A DNA stretch of 20,164 nt from JBKPNX01 sp046732855 (GTDB lineage Bacteria > Pseudomonadota > Alphaproteobacteria > Geminicoccales > Geminicoccaceae). The DNA lies in contig JBKPNX010000106.1 in the NCBI GenBank assembly GCA_046732855.1, positions 1 to 20,164 of the forward strand, in the 5' to 3' direction. A program made the position numbers and the translations under genes. Shown here piece by piece: positions 1 to 9,981 of the stretch; within the stretch, counting starts at the first letter, position 1; each line of letters begins with the position of its first letter. The notes under the pieces were generated by a model, which searched no databases, was not told where the DNA came from, and saw only the letters and a list, made by a program, of their open reading frames with translations.

Positions 1-202
1 CGCTCGCAATTACCGCCTGTACGGCAAGAACGACACCAAGGCGCCTGACAATCTGCTCAAGCTCGGCATGTCGCTGCAGGCGCTCCAGGAAAGCGAAAAG
101 GCCTGTCGCACCTACGCCGAGCTGGCCGAGGAGTTTCCGAACGCGCCCGCCCACATTCAGCAGGCTCTGGCCCGGGAACGCGAGCACGCCGCGTGCGCCT
201 GA
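1..202 (+). CDS. cpoB: CpoB/YbgF, C-terminal end (partial)
   Basis: This is the last 66 codons of a gene that begins before the window; the frame runs from base 2 to the TGA at 200-202. The visible peptide contains GKNDTKAPDNLLKLGMSLQA followed by a second helix pair with EKACRTYAELAEEFPNAPAH. That is the final tetratricopeptide repeat of the periplasmic Tol-Pal accessory protein CpoB (YbgF). In this family the TPR domain binds TolA and helps coordinate outer-membrane constriction with septal peptidoglycan synthesis. The gene is normally last in the tol-pal cluster, and in alphaproteobacteria it is commonly followed by tilS and ftsH, as here. The signal peptide and N-terminal coiled coil lie outside the window. 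The call rests on the C-terminal repeat and on gene order. Confidence 0.8.
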   Translation, partial: ARNYRLYGKNDTKAPDNLLKLGMSLQALQESEKACRTYAELAEEFPNAPAHIQQALAREREHAACA

Positions 203-221
203 GGAGGCCCAGGCCCGCCCG

Positions 222-1541
222 TTGGGCGCCGCCGAGTTCGCGGGCCTGATCGAGACGCTCGGACCATTTGAGCAGCGGCCGCGTGTGGCGGTCGCGGTGT
301 CGGGCGGGCCGGACAGCCTGTGCCTGTGCCTGCTCGCGGCCGGCTGGGCGGCGGCGCGGGGCGGCGCCGTCAGCGCGCTGACCGTCGACCACGGCCTGCG
401 CCCGGAGGCCGCAGAGGAAGCCCGGCAGGTCGCGGCATGGCTGGGCGCGCGCCGCATCGACCATCACGTCCTGCGGTGGGCGGGCGCCAAGCCGGCGACC
501 GGCATTCAGGCGGCCGCCCGGGAAGCGCGCTATCGCCTGCTGGGCGACTGGTGCCGCGCTGAGGGCATTCTTCACCTGCTGCTCGGTCATCATCTCGACG
601 ATCAGGCGGAAACCGTCGCATTGCGCGAGGCGCGCCGGAGCGGCGCCGCAGGTTTGGCCGGCATGGCGGCGGTGCGCGAGCTCGTCGGGGTGCGCCTGCT
701 GCGTCCGTTCCTCGCAGTGCCGAAGGCGCGCCTGCTCGCGACCCTGCACGCGCTCGGCCAGCCGTGGCTGGAGGACCCGAGCAACCTGGCGCCCTCGTTC
801 GCGCGCGGCCGGCTGCGCCGCAGCGCAGGCTTGGATGCGCCGGGCCTCGCCCGGCGGGCCGCAGAGCAGGCGGAGCAGCGTGCGGAGAACGACGAGCGGA
901 CGGCGTCCTGGCTCACCCGCCGCGCGCGCATCGACCCGGCGGGCTTTGTCCTGCTCGCCGGCGAGGCGCTGAGACCGGCGCCAACGGAGATCCGGCGCCG
1001 CGCCATCCAGCAGATCGTGATGACCATCGGCGGGTGTCCTTATCCGCCACGCCAGGAACGCCTCGAGCGGTTGCTCGAGCAGCTTCGGGCCGGTCTGGTC
1101 AGCGGCCGCACGCTCGCCGGCTGCCGCATCCTGCCGTGGCGCGGGGCGCTGCTGATCTGCCGCGAGGCGCAGGCGATCGAGGACGAGATGCCGCTGGCGC
1201 CTGGCCTCCCGGTGCGATGGGACGGCCGTTTCCAACTCGCGCTGAACGGCAGGTCGCCAACGCTGACCGTGCGGGCGCTGGGCCGCGCCGGCACGGGCGC
1301 GCCCGGGGCAGACTCCAGTCGGGCGTTGCCGGCGCCGGTGCTTCCGAGCCTGCCGTCGCTCTGGCACGATCAGCAACTCGTCGCCGTACCTCACCTCGGC
1401 ATCGTTCTACCTTCGCTTGAGCGACGTGCCACCATCGCCGTGCGCTTCAACCCGGCGTGCCCACTGGCGGGGGCGCCGTTCCACGCGGAGGGGTCGAGAC
1501 CATCGAGATCGTTGCTTCGGCCCGCCGAGAACTTATGTTAG
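222..1541 (+). CDS. tilS: tRNA(Ile)-lysidine synthase TilS
   Basis: TilS is a cytoplasmic enzyme that uses ATP and lysine to convert C34 of the CAU-anticodon tRNA-Ile to lysidine, switching decoding from AUG to AUA. The 439-residue protein has the N-type ATP pyrophosphatase loop SGGPDS at residues 27-32. It also has VDHGLRPEA near 55-64, the GHHLDDQAET motif at 122-131, and a GLAGM followed by RPFL segment around 145-163, all usual for the family. The C-terminal half is less conserved and ends in a domain rich in W, R and P. The best start is TTG at 222, the first possible start in this frame; GAGGAGG lies about 14 bases upstream, a rather long spacing. A slightly later start cannot be excluded, but the P-loop leaves little room. 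It follows cpoB by 19 bases and is probably cotranscribed with it. Confidence 0.93.
   Translation: MGAAEFAGLIETLGPFEQRPRVAVAVSGGPDSLCLCLLAAGWAAARGGAVSALTVDHGLRPEAAEEARQVAAWLGARRIDHHVLRWAGAKPATGIQAAAREARYRLLGDWCRAEGILHLLLGHHLDDQAETVALREARRSGAAGLAGMAAVRELVGVRLLRPFLAVPKARLLATLHALGQPWLEDPSNLAPSFARGRLRRSAGLDAPGLARRAAEQAEQRAENDERTASWLTRRARIDPAGFVLLAGEALRPAPTEIRRRAIQQIVMTIGGCPYPPRQERLERLLEQLRAGLVSGRTLAGCRILPWRGALLICREAQAIEDEMPLAPGLPVRWDGRFQLALNGRSPTLTVRALGRAGTGAPGADSSRALPAPVLPSLPSLWHDQQLVAVPHLGIVLPSLERRATIAVRFNPACPLAGAPFHAEGSRPSRSLLRPAENLC
1512..1539 (+). promoter_or_regulatory. candidate sigma-70 promoter for ftsH
   Basis: TTGCTT at 1512-1517 and TATGTT at 1534-1539 are separated by 16 bases. The region is noticeably more AT-rich than the surrounding genes. 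The elements overlap the last codons and stop codon of tilS, about 80 bases upstream of the ftsH GTG start, so ftsH could be expressed independently of cpoB-tilS. The call is by eye from consensus matching; no transcription data are available. Confidence 0.4.
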
Positions 1542-1621
1542 AGTATGCTGTGGGTCGCTCGCCGAGGCACTTGGGCAGGCGCGGACCGTGACGGCGAGGA
1601 TCGGCAGACGAGGCATCGCGC

Positions 1622-3556
<1,935 letters not shown>

Positions 3557-3619
3557 CATCTCATTAGCCGCGGCCTGCCGCTGAGAAGCGCAGCAATCTT
3601 TTCGGCGCGGGCGGATGCG

Positions 3620-4702
3620 ATGACGCGGGTGTACCTGCGGCCGCTTGGCATCCTCCAGGGTGAGGCGGCGCGGGCGTCGATCAAAGGCGGTTGGGCGTTG
3701 GCGCTGTGCGGCGGCAGCGCGGCGTTCACCGCCTGCGAAATCTGGCGGCGGCGAGCCCAGGGCATCGATCGGAAAGTCCTGTCGGCGACGGGACTCGCCA
3801 CGTGGCTGCAGCATCAGCCGGACGAGGTGCAGGCAATCGCGACACAGCTGTGCGCACGCCTGGGCGCACCGCCCAGCTGGCCGGAAGGCCTGCCGACAGG
3901 CCGACCGCTGCTGATGGGCGTGGTCAATGTCACCCCCGACAGCTTCTCGGACGGCGGGCGGTTTTTCGAGCCGGCGGCCGCCATCGCGCACGGGCTGCGA
4001 CTGCATGCGGAAGGCGCCGAGATCGTGGACGTCGGGGGCGAGTCGACGCGGCCGGGAGCCAAATCGGTGCCGGCCGACGAGGAGATCAGGCGCACGGTGC
4101 CGGTGGTCGAGGCGCTCGCCGGGGCGGGCGTATTGGTCTCGATCGATACCCGTAAGGCCGTTGTGATGCGTGCCGCGGTCAGGGCCGGCGCGCGCATGAT
4201 CAACGACATCTCCGGCCTGCGCAACGACGCCGACGCCCTCGCGACGGCCGGCGACAGCGGCCTGCCGGTCGTGCTGATGCACAGCCGGGGCGAGCCGGCG
4301 ACGATGCAGGTGCAGCCGACATACGAGTGCGCGCCGCTCGACGTGTTCGACCACCTCGTGGAGCGCGTGCACGCGTGGACCGAGGCCGGTTACGCGCGCG
4401 CCCGTCTGATCGTCGACCCCGGCATAGGGTTTGGTAAGACCCTCGCCCATAATCTCGAGATCCTGAGCCGGCTCGGCCTCTATCTCGGGCTCGGTCTGCC
4501 GATCCTGCTCGGGACGTCGCGCAAGAGCTTCATCGGGCGTCTGGCGGGTGGTGCGCCGCCGGCCGAACGCCTGCCCGGGTCGCTCGCGGCGGGTCTCTGG
4601 GGGGCCGCGGCTGGCGCGGCCGTTTTGCGCGTGCACGATGTTGCAGCAATGCAACAGGCTGTGGCTCTCTGGCGTGCTCTCGCGGACCAGCCTCCCGGTT
4701 GA
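3620..4702 (+). CDS. folP: dihydropteroate synthase FolP with N-terminal extension
   Basis: FolP condenses 6-hydroxymethyl-7,8-dihydropterin pyrophosphate with para-aminobenzoate to form dihydropteroate in folate synthesis; it is the sulfonamide target. The catalytic TIM barrel starts near residue 96. It contains MGVVNVTPDSFSDGG at 99-113, VGGESTRPGA at 138-147, SIDTRK at 174-179, INDISG at 194-199, DPGIGFGKT at 266-274 and GTSRKSFIG at 298-306, which together are the pterin- and phosphate-binding elements. Total length is 360 residues, about 80-90 longer than the Escherichia coli enzyme. The excess is an N-terminal domain (residues 1-95) that I recall in other alphaproteobacterial FolP proteins and whose function I do not know. 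The ATG at 3620 lies 63 bases after ftsH, and the gene is probably in the same transcription unit as ftsH and glmM. Confidence 0.95.
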   Translation: MTRVYLRPLGILQGEAARASIKGGWALALCGGSAAFTACEIWRRRAQGIDRKVLSATGLATWLQHQPDEVQAIATQLCARLGAPPSWPEGLPTGRPLLMGVVNVTPDSFSDGGRFFEPAAAIAHGLRLHAEGAEIVDVGGESTRPGAKSVPADEEIRRTVPVVEALAGAGVLVSIDTRKAVVMRAAVRAGARMINDISGLRNDADALATAGDSGLPVVLMHSRGEPATMQVQPTYECAPLDVFDHLVERVHAWTEAGYARARLIVDPGIGFGKTLAHNLEILSRLGLYLGLGLPILLGTSRKSFIGRLAGGAPPAERLPGSLAAGLWGAAAGAAVLRVHDVAAMQQAVALWRALADQPPG

Positions 4703-4788
4703 GGCTGCATCCGGATACTGTGCGCGCGGGCACCGTCGGCCGGGCGCTTGTGGTAAGCTGCTGCCGGCGCTGTTGGGTGGGGGGTGGT

Positions 4789-6132
4789 ATGGCTCGTAGA
4801 CTGTTCGGCACCGATGGCGTTCGGGGCACCGCCAATCAGCCGCCGATGACCGCCGAGATGGCCTTGCGCTTGGGCTTGGCTGCGGGGCGGCACTTCAGGC
4901 GCGGGAGTCACCGCAATCGGGTCGTCATCGGCAAGGACACGCGGCTTTCTGGCTACATGCTCGAGCCGGCGCTCACCGCCGGGTTCATCGCCATGGGAAT
5001 GGACGTCACCCTGCTTGGCCCCTTGCCCACGCCGGGCGTCGCCATGCTCACGCGCTCGCTGCGTGCCGACCTTGGCGTGATGATCTCTGCGTCCCACAAT
5101 CCGTACCAGGACAACGGAATAAAGCTGTTCGGCCCGGATGGCTACAAGCTGTCCGATGCGATCGAGCTGGCGATCGAGGAAGGCATGCGGGGGCCGGCTG
5201 ACGAGGGCTTGGCGAGCCCCGACCAACTCGGCCGCGCGGTCCGCCTCGAGGGCGCGCGCGGCCGCTACATGGAAGCGCTCAAGGCGAGCCTGCCGCGGGG
5301 CATGTCCCTGGAAGGGCTCAAGATCGTAATCGACTGCGCCAACGGCGCGGCGTATGCGGCGGCGCCCAAGGTGCTGTGGGAGCTCGGCGCCGAGGTGATC
5401 GAGCTCGGTACGCAGCCGAACGGCTTCAACATCAATGTCCGCTGCGGCTCGACTGCGCCTGAGGCGATGTGCGCCGCGGTGCTCGAGAACGGCGCCGACC
5501 TCGGCATCTCACTCGACGGCGACGCCGATCGGATCGTCCTCGCCGACGAGCGCGGCGAGTTGATCGACGGCGACCAGATGCTCGCGCTGCTCGCCCAGAG
5601 CTGGCAGGTACGTGGCCTCCTGCGGGGCGACGGGGTGGTCGCGACCACGATGTCGAACCTGGGCCTGGAGCGGCATCTCGAGGGGCGCGGCCTGCGCCTG
5701 CATCGCACGCAGGTGGGCGATCGCTACGTGGTCGAGCAGATGCGCCGGACGGGTCACAATCTCGGCGGCGAGCAGTCCGGCCACATCATCATGACCGACT
5801 TCGCGACCACCGGCGATGGCCTGCTAGCCGGCCTGCAGGTCCTCGCGGTCCTGCGCGGCCAGAAGCACCCGCTCAGCGCCATCGGGCGCGTGTTTACGCC
5901 GCTGCCTCAGCGGCTGCACAACTGCCGCCTGAACGGCGGCGAGCCGCTGCGGGAGGCAACGGTGCAGCGCTGTATCGAAGCCGCGCAAAAGGACCTCGCC
6001 GGCCGTGGCCGGCTGCTGGTTCGGCCGTCCGGGACCGAGCCTATGATTCGCGTGATGGTCGAGGCGGACGACGAGGTGCTGCTCGAGCGGGTTCTGCGCG
6101 AGGTGAGCGGGATGATCGAGCGCTACGCCTGA
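4789..6132 (+). CDS. glmM: phosphoglucosamine mutase GlmM
   Basis: GlmM interconverts glucosamine-6-phosphate and glucosamine-1-phosphate on the way to UDP-N-acetylglucosamine for peptidoglycan and lipopolysaccharide. The ATG at 4789 gives a 447-residue protein that begins MARRLFGTDGVRGTAN, the typical N-terminus; the frame is open 30 codons further upstream but that stretch shows no homology. The phosphoserine loop is SASHNPYQDNG at 100-110, with Ser102 as the catalytic serine. The metal-binding loop DGDADR is at 243-248 and the phosphate-binding loop RPSGTEP at 412-418. A G-rich stretch just before the ATG can serve as ribosome binding site. It lies 86 bases after folP, in the conserved ftsH-folP-glmM order. 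Confidence 0.97.
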   Translation: MARRLFGTDGVRGTANQPPMTAEMALRLGLAAGRHFRRGSHRNRVVIGKDTRLSGYMLEPALTAGFIAMGMDVTLLGPLPTPGVAMLTRSLRADLGVMISASHNPYQDNGIKLFGPDGYKLSDAIELAIEEGMRGPADEGLASPDQLGRAVRLEGARGRYMEALKASLPRGMSLEGLKIVIDCANGAAYAAAPKVLWELGAEVIELGTQPNGFNINVRCGSTAPEAMCAAVLENGADLGISLDGDADRIVLADERGELIDGDQMLALLAQSWQVRGLLRGDGVVATTMSNLGLERHLEGRGLRLHRTQVGDRYVVEQMRRTGHNLGGEQSGHIIMTDFATTGDGLLAGLQVLAVLRGQKHPLSAIGRVFTPLPQRLHNCRLNGGEPLREATVQRCIEAAQKDLAGRGRLLVRPSGTEPMIRVMVEADDEVLLERVLREVSGMIERYA

Positions 6133-6137
6133 GGCGC

Positions 6138-6159
6138 GCGCTCCGGGCCTGCCGGACGC
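6138..6159 (+). terminator. weak hairpin downstream of glmM
   Basis: TCCGG at 6142-6146 and CCGGA at 6152-6156 pair across a five-base loop. GCG at 6138-6140 pairs with CGC at 6157-6159, leaving one bulged base. The hairpin begins 6 bases after the glmM stop, but no T-run follows. It could weaken readthrough from the ftsH-folP-glmM unit; a chance GC-rich hairpin is equally possible. Confidence 0.25.
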
Positions 6160-6203
6160 CTAAACCAGATCGATGAACTGCCCAGCCTCTGATCTCCTTT
6201 TGG

Positions 6204-6232
6204 TTGAAATCGCCGATCAGACGCGCTAACAT
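6204..6232 (+). promoter_or_regulatory. candidate sigma-70 promoter for the lipoprotein gene
   Basis: TTGAAA at 6204-6209 and TAACAT at 6227-6232 are spaced by 17 bases, in an AT-richer part of the gap after glmM. A transcript starting near 6239 would have a leader of about 26 bases before the ATG at 6265. The match is by eye. The position and exact spacing make it one of the better promoter candidates here. Confidence 0.45.
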
Positions 6233-6264
6233 GCCGCCGGCTTCGTGGCCAACGAGGCGGCACC

Positions 6265-8025
6265 ATGCAGCTAGCAGCGAGATGCGGGGTCGCAGTCCTG
6301 GTGGGCGTGCTCGCGTCCTGCCAGGCTGCGGCTCCGGATGCAGCGCGGCGCGCGACCACCACGGCTGCGGTGACCACAGCAAATGGTGGTGAAAGCTCGC
6401 CCAGCTCCGTAACCCCGATCGATTGGGCCGGCGCCGGCGACTGTCTCGACCAACTCAAGCTCGTGCACACCGCGGCCCAAAGCGGTCGCCTGGACAAGGC
6501 ACATGCGCCGCCGTTCGCCGTCGTCCTGGTCACGCCGACCTCGAGCCTCGAGTGGGTGCGCGCGCCCACCGTGCCGCTGATCGCTGACCTGCCCCTGGAG
6601 TCCTATGAGGATCAGGCCGCTGCCGCTGCCGCGGCGCCATGCCTTCTCCTGGTGGAGCAGCCCAGCGATCTGCGCGCCGCCCACCGCGTGATCGACTTTC
6701 AGAATGTGCCCTCGCTCTATCAGACCGGCGTCCGCACCGAGAGGAACCCGGACTACGACGAGGCGCAGGCAAGCGTTCGGGAGGCCGAGCGGGAGCGCAA
6801 GAAGAACGGCTTCAGCATCCTTCAGGTCGGCGATCCGATGCTTGATCTGATCGGCATGGTGGTGGGCGGCGTGATTTCGACCTTCAATCACTTCGACAGC
6901 GATGGCGATCTGGAGGAGAAGCTCGCGGCTCTGAAGGAAACTCCACGCTCGCGCGACCGGCCGGTGTACCGCGCCTACGAATTCGAACGGAGCACGGTGC
7001 GAGCGGGCAAGGAAGCCACGATCCCGATCGCCCTGCGTGACGTGAGGCGGGACCGCATCTGGCGCACGCAGCTGCGCCAGCGCGAGATGCGCCAGTTCGC
7101 CGTCGTCGAAGGGCTGGATCCGCGGGATCGAGATTACGAGCAGCATCGCGCCGGCGCCTTCAGTTGGGAAGAGTTCGACCATTGGCAGGGCGAGCCGCCG
7201 CAGTTGCCGATCTCGGCGCTCGTCGCCGCGCTGGTGGACGGGGGTGCGGGCGACATGAACCCGCAGACCGGCGGGCCGGAGTTGGTCGCGGACGCGATCC
7301 CGCGCACGGGGCCGACCAGCCCGTCCGAGGCGGATGGGGCGGCGCTGCCGCTGCTCGCGACGATCGAGCCGGAAGTAGGGCCGGGCCCGCCGCTTGCACA
7401 GAAGAGATCGCGCGATCCCGCCGATCTGGGGTGGCTCGATTCCGGCCAAAGTAGCGAGACCGGCGCGCGCGCCGACCCGACCGTGTTCGCCGCGGCGCTC
7501 GACCCGCGCGCGGCGAGCCTGGTGCGGCTCGAGACGGGCAGCCAGCGGGGCAGCGGCTTCTACGTCAGGCCGCGGCTGGTCGCGACCACCGCCGATCTGG
7601 TCGGCACCGCTTCGGTGATCGACGTCACCACCGGCGATGGCGAGAAGGTGCTGGGCCTCGTGGTCCATACCGATCCGGCCCGTAATCTTGCCGTGGTGCA
7701 CGTGCCCCGGTCCGGCCGTCCAGCTGCGCTCGCCCGACGACCCGCGTTGGCGCCTGGCCAAACCGTCGACGTGCTCGAGCTGCTCGGCCACGATCGGGCG
7801 CGCATGACCGCTGCCACGTTGCAGCCGGCGGCGGCTGGCGCTGCCAGCGGGAGCGCGGCGGTTGACCTGGCTGGCGCGCCGGCCACGATCGGCGCTCCGG
7901 TGTTCGTCAACGAGCGCGCAGTCGGGCTGATCGGCGATCAGGAGGGCGGCTCGCGGCGCAGCATCATGCCGGTCGATGATCTGGCCGCGATACTCGAATC
8001 GGAGCCGCTCGCCGCCCTGCGCTGA
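6265..8025 (+). CDS. lipoprotein with degenerate trypsin-like (pseudoprotease) domain
   Basis: The 586-residue product starts with a lipoprotein signal: positive residue, hydrophobic core, and lipobox LASC with Cys19. Gln rather than Asp at +2 suggests outer-membrane sorting. Residues 20-50 are a low-complexity linker. Residues 51-330 form a region I do not recognise, with a hydrophobic stretch near 193-207. Residues 331-410 are another linker. Residues 415-580 resemble a trypsin-like (S1C/DegP-type) fold: GSGFYVRPRLVATTADLV at 429-446 lines up with the usual histidine loop, ARNLAVV at 472-478 with the aspartate strand, and ATIGAPVF at 540-547 with the GNSGGPxF serine loop. In this alignment His, Asp and Ser are replaced by Asp444, Asn474 and Ile542, so proteolysis is unlikely. 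A binding or structural role in the envelope is inferred. The start is supported by a candidate promoter and GAGGCGG before the ATG. Confidence 0.8.
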   Translation: MQLAARCGVAVLVGVLASCQAAAPDAARRATTTAAVTTANGGESSPSSVTPIDWAGAGDCLDQLKLVHTAAQSGRLDKAHAPPFAVVLVTPTSSLEWVRAPTVPLIADLPLESYEDQAAAAAAAPCLLLVEQPSDLRAAHRVIDFQNVPSLYQTGVRTERNPDYDEAQASVREAERERKKNGFSILQVGDPMLDLIGMVVGGVISTFNHFDSDGDLEEKLAALKETPRSRDRPVYRAYEFERSTVRAGKEATIPIALRDVRRDRIWRTQLRQREMRQFAVVEGLDPRDRDYEQHRAGAFSWEEFDHWQGEPPQLPISALVAALVDGGAGDMNPQTGGPELVADAIPRTGPTSPSEADGAALPLLATIEPEVGPGPPLAQKRSRDPADLGWLDSGQSSETGARADPTVFAAALDPRAASLVRLETGSQRGSGFYVRPRLVATTADLVGTASVIDVTTGDGEKVLGLVVHTDPARNLAVVHVPRSGRPAALARRPALAPGQTVDVLELLGHDRARMTAATLQPAAAGAASGSAAVDLAGAPATIGAPVFVNERAVGLIGDQEGGSRRSIMPVDDLAAILESEPLAALR

Positions 8026-8161
8026 CCAGCGCGACGTCGCGTTTCCGATTGTCGGCGCGCGAGCCTGACCCAAGGCCCCGGCACCAGCTTGACGCCCCGA
8101 ACCAGCGTTCAGCTCCGGGTCCGGCTCGACCATAGCTGCTCGCCGCCACCCTAATGCGCGA

Positions 8162-8192
8162 TTGTGGCTTCTCGCGACGCTTGCGCTACGAT
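8162..8192 (+). promoter_or_regulatory. weak promoter candidate for ligB
   Basis: TTGTGG at 8162-8167 and TACGAT at 8187-8192 lie upstream of the ligase ATG at 8226, but the 19-base spacing is longer than ideal. The rest of the 200-base gap (8026-8225) shows nothing else I can support. Included because the ligase is preceded by a gap large enough for its own promoter. Confidence 0.25.
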
Positions 8193-8225
8193 TCGTCCCG
8201 GCATGCCCCCGTCGGGAGCGAGGCA

Positions 8226-9782
8226 ATGGAGCTGCACGAGATCGTGGAGACCTCACGGCGCGTCGCGGCGAGCGCCGGCCGGCGGGACAAGATCGAGCTG
8301 ATTGCCGACTGTCTGGCGCGCTGCGAGCCCGCGTGGCTCGAGGCGGCGGTCGGCGTGCTTTCGGGCGCGCCGCGCCAGGGCAGGATCGGCATCGGCTCTG
8401 CCACCCTGCGCGCGGCGCAAAGCGCGGTTGCGGCGACGAGGCCCACGCTGACGCTGGCCGATCTCGACCTTACCCTCGATCGACTGGTCGAGGTCCGTGG
8501 CAAGGGCGCCGGCGCCGAACGAACCCGACTGCTGCACGAGCTGTTCGCCCGCGCCACGGCCGACGAGCAGGAATTCCTGATCCGCCTGCTGCTCGGCGAG
8601 CTGCGCCAGGGCGCGCTCGAAGGCCTGATGGCCGAAGCGGTCGCCAGGGCGAGCGGACTGCCGCCCGACGAGGTGCGGCGCGCGGTGATGATGGCCGGCG
8701 ACATCGGCACGGTCGCTCGAGCCGCGCTCGAAGGCCGGACCGGGTTGGCCCGGTTCGCAGTCCAGCTGTTCCGGCCAGTCAGGCCGATGCTTGCCCAGCC
8801 CGCCGAAGACGTCGCCGAGGCGCTCGGCACGCTCGGCCGCGCCGCGTTCGAGTACAAGCTCGATGGCGCACGGATCCAGGTGCACAAGGCCGGCGACGAC
8901 GTGCGCGTGTTCAGCCGCCGGCTCAACGAGGTGACAGGGGCGGTGCCGGAGATCGTCGAAGCGGCGCGCGGCCTGCCCGTGCGCGAGGCGATCCTGGACG
9001 GTGAAGCGATCGCGCTGCGGGCCGACGGCTGGCCCCAGCCGTTTCAGATCACCATGCGGCGCTTCGGCCGCAAGCTCGACGTCGCGGCGATGCGCGAGAG
9101 CTTGCCACTCGAGTCGTTCTTCTTCGACGCGCTCGCGCTCGACGGCGTGCCCTTGATCGACCGGCCCGGGGAAGAACGCATCGCAGCGCTCGCTGCGGCG
9201 CTGCCGGAGCGCCTGCGCACCCCCCGGATCGTGACCGATCGGCTGGACGAAGCCGAAGCGTTCGTCGCCCGGGCGCTCGCCGCGGGCCATGAAGGCGCCA
9301 TGGCCAAGGCGCTGCACGCCCCTTATGAGGCCGGCGCCCGCGGCAAGAGCTGGCTCAAGGTCAAAGCCGCGACCACCCTCGATCTCGTGGTCCTTGGGGC
9401 GGAGTGGGGCAACGGCCGGCGCCAGGGCTGGCTGTCGAACCTGCATCTTGGCGCCCGCGATCCGGTGAACGGCGGCTTCGTGATGCTAGGCAAGACGTTC
9501 AAGGGTATGACCGACCAGATGCTCGCGTGGCAGACCGAGCAATTTCTCGCGCGCGAGATCGGACGCGACAGCTATACCGTCTATCTCCGTCCCGAGATCG
9601 TGGTCGAGATCGCGTTCAACGATCTCCAGGCGAGCCCGCACTATCCCGGCGGGCTGGCGCTGCGCTTCGCGCGGGTCAAGGCCTATCGCCCGGACAAAAA
9701 GCCCGAGGAGGCGGACACCATCGACACGGTGCGCGCAATCTACCAGCGCCAGGCCGGCAGCCCTTCCGGCGACGCGGCCTGA
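8226..9782 (+). CDS. ligB: ATP-dependent DNA ligase, LigB type
   Basis: This enzyme seals nicks in duplex DNA using ATP through a covalent lysyl-AMP intermediate. The 518-residue protein has the three-domain layout of archaeal and actinobacterial ligases: an N-terminal DNA-binding domain (about 1-180), the nucleotidyltransferase domain (about 185-385) and an OB-fold (about 386-510). Motif I is EYKLDGARIQVH with the AMP-accepting Lys211. SFFFDALALDG at 297-307 is motif III, GHEGAMAK at 354-361 motif IV and SWLKVK at 375-380 motif V. The C-terminal YPGGLALRFARV segment carries motif VI-like residues. The sequence resembles mycobacterial LigB (Rv3062 family) along its whole length, from recalled sequence. 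The ATG at 8226 has GGGAGCGAGG just upstream; the frame is open 24 codons earlier but that part is not conserved. The cell presumably also has the NAD-dependent LigA, so an accessory repair role is inferred. Confidence 0.93.
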   Translation: MELHEIVETSRRVAASAGRRDKIELIADCLARCEPAWLEAAVGVLSGAPRQGRIGIGSATLRAAQSAVAATRPTLTLADLDLTLDRLVEVRGKGAGAERTRLLHELFARATADEQEFLIRLLLGELRQGALEGLMAEAVARASGLPPDEVRRAVMMAGDIGTVARAALEGRTGLARFAVQLFRPVRPMLAQPAEDVAEALGTLGRAAFEYKLDGARIQVHKAGDDVRVFSRRLNEVTGAVPEIVEAARGLPVREAILDGEAIALRADGWPQPFQITMRRFGRKLDVAAMRESLPLESFFFDALALDGVPLIDRPGEERIAALAAALPERLRTPRIVTDRLDEAEAFVARALAAGHEGAMAKALHAPYEAGARGKSWLKVKAATTLDLVVLGAEWGNGRRQGWLSNLHLGARDPVNGGFVMLGKTFKGMTDQMLAWQTEQFLAREIGRDSYTVYLRPEIVVEIAFNDLQASPHYPGGLALRFARVKAYRPDKKPEEADTIDTVRAIYQRQAGSPSGDAA

Positions 9783-9981
9783 GACCTGGTCACATAGGGC
9801 AGGAATGGCGCTGCCTTCGCGGCGAAATCTTCTCGATCCGATGCGGTTCCGTCCTTCGACCGCGAACACGGGCTGACTGCGGCGCCAAGCAGCGGATCGC
9901 GCCGCGTCATCCGGCAGGAGGATTGGGGTACGCCGCTGCTGCGGGACGAGGAGAGCGATCGCGGTCTGGTTCGATCCAACC
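9783..9981. other. convergent intergenic region
   Basis: This gap lies between the + strand ligase and the - strand membrane protein. I see no convincing gene in either direction. It contains the inverted repeat listed separately at 9874-9909, and otherwise nothing I can name. Confidence 0.5.
9874..9909. terminator. inverted repeat between converging genes, possible bidirectional terminator
   Basis: TGAC-T-GCGGCGC at 9874-9885 is complementary to GCGCCGC-GTCA at 9899-9909. This gives an 11-base-pair stem with a single bulged T and a 13-base loop. It sits almost midway between the ends of two converging genes, where a shared terminator is expected. There is no T-tract on either side, so intrinsic termination would be inefficient. 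It may instead be a structural or protein-binding element, or chance. Confidence 0.35.

Noticed and set aside
57..1394. A 445-codon - strand frame opposite cpoB and tilS
   Set aside because: The + strand has complete TilS motifs, so this is a composition-driven shadow.
6271..8256. A 661-codon - strand frame opposite the lipoprotein gene
   Set aside because: The + strand frame has a lipobox, candidate promoter and ordered domain motifs. The - strand product is low-complexity and arginine-rich.
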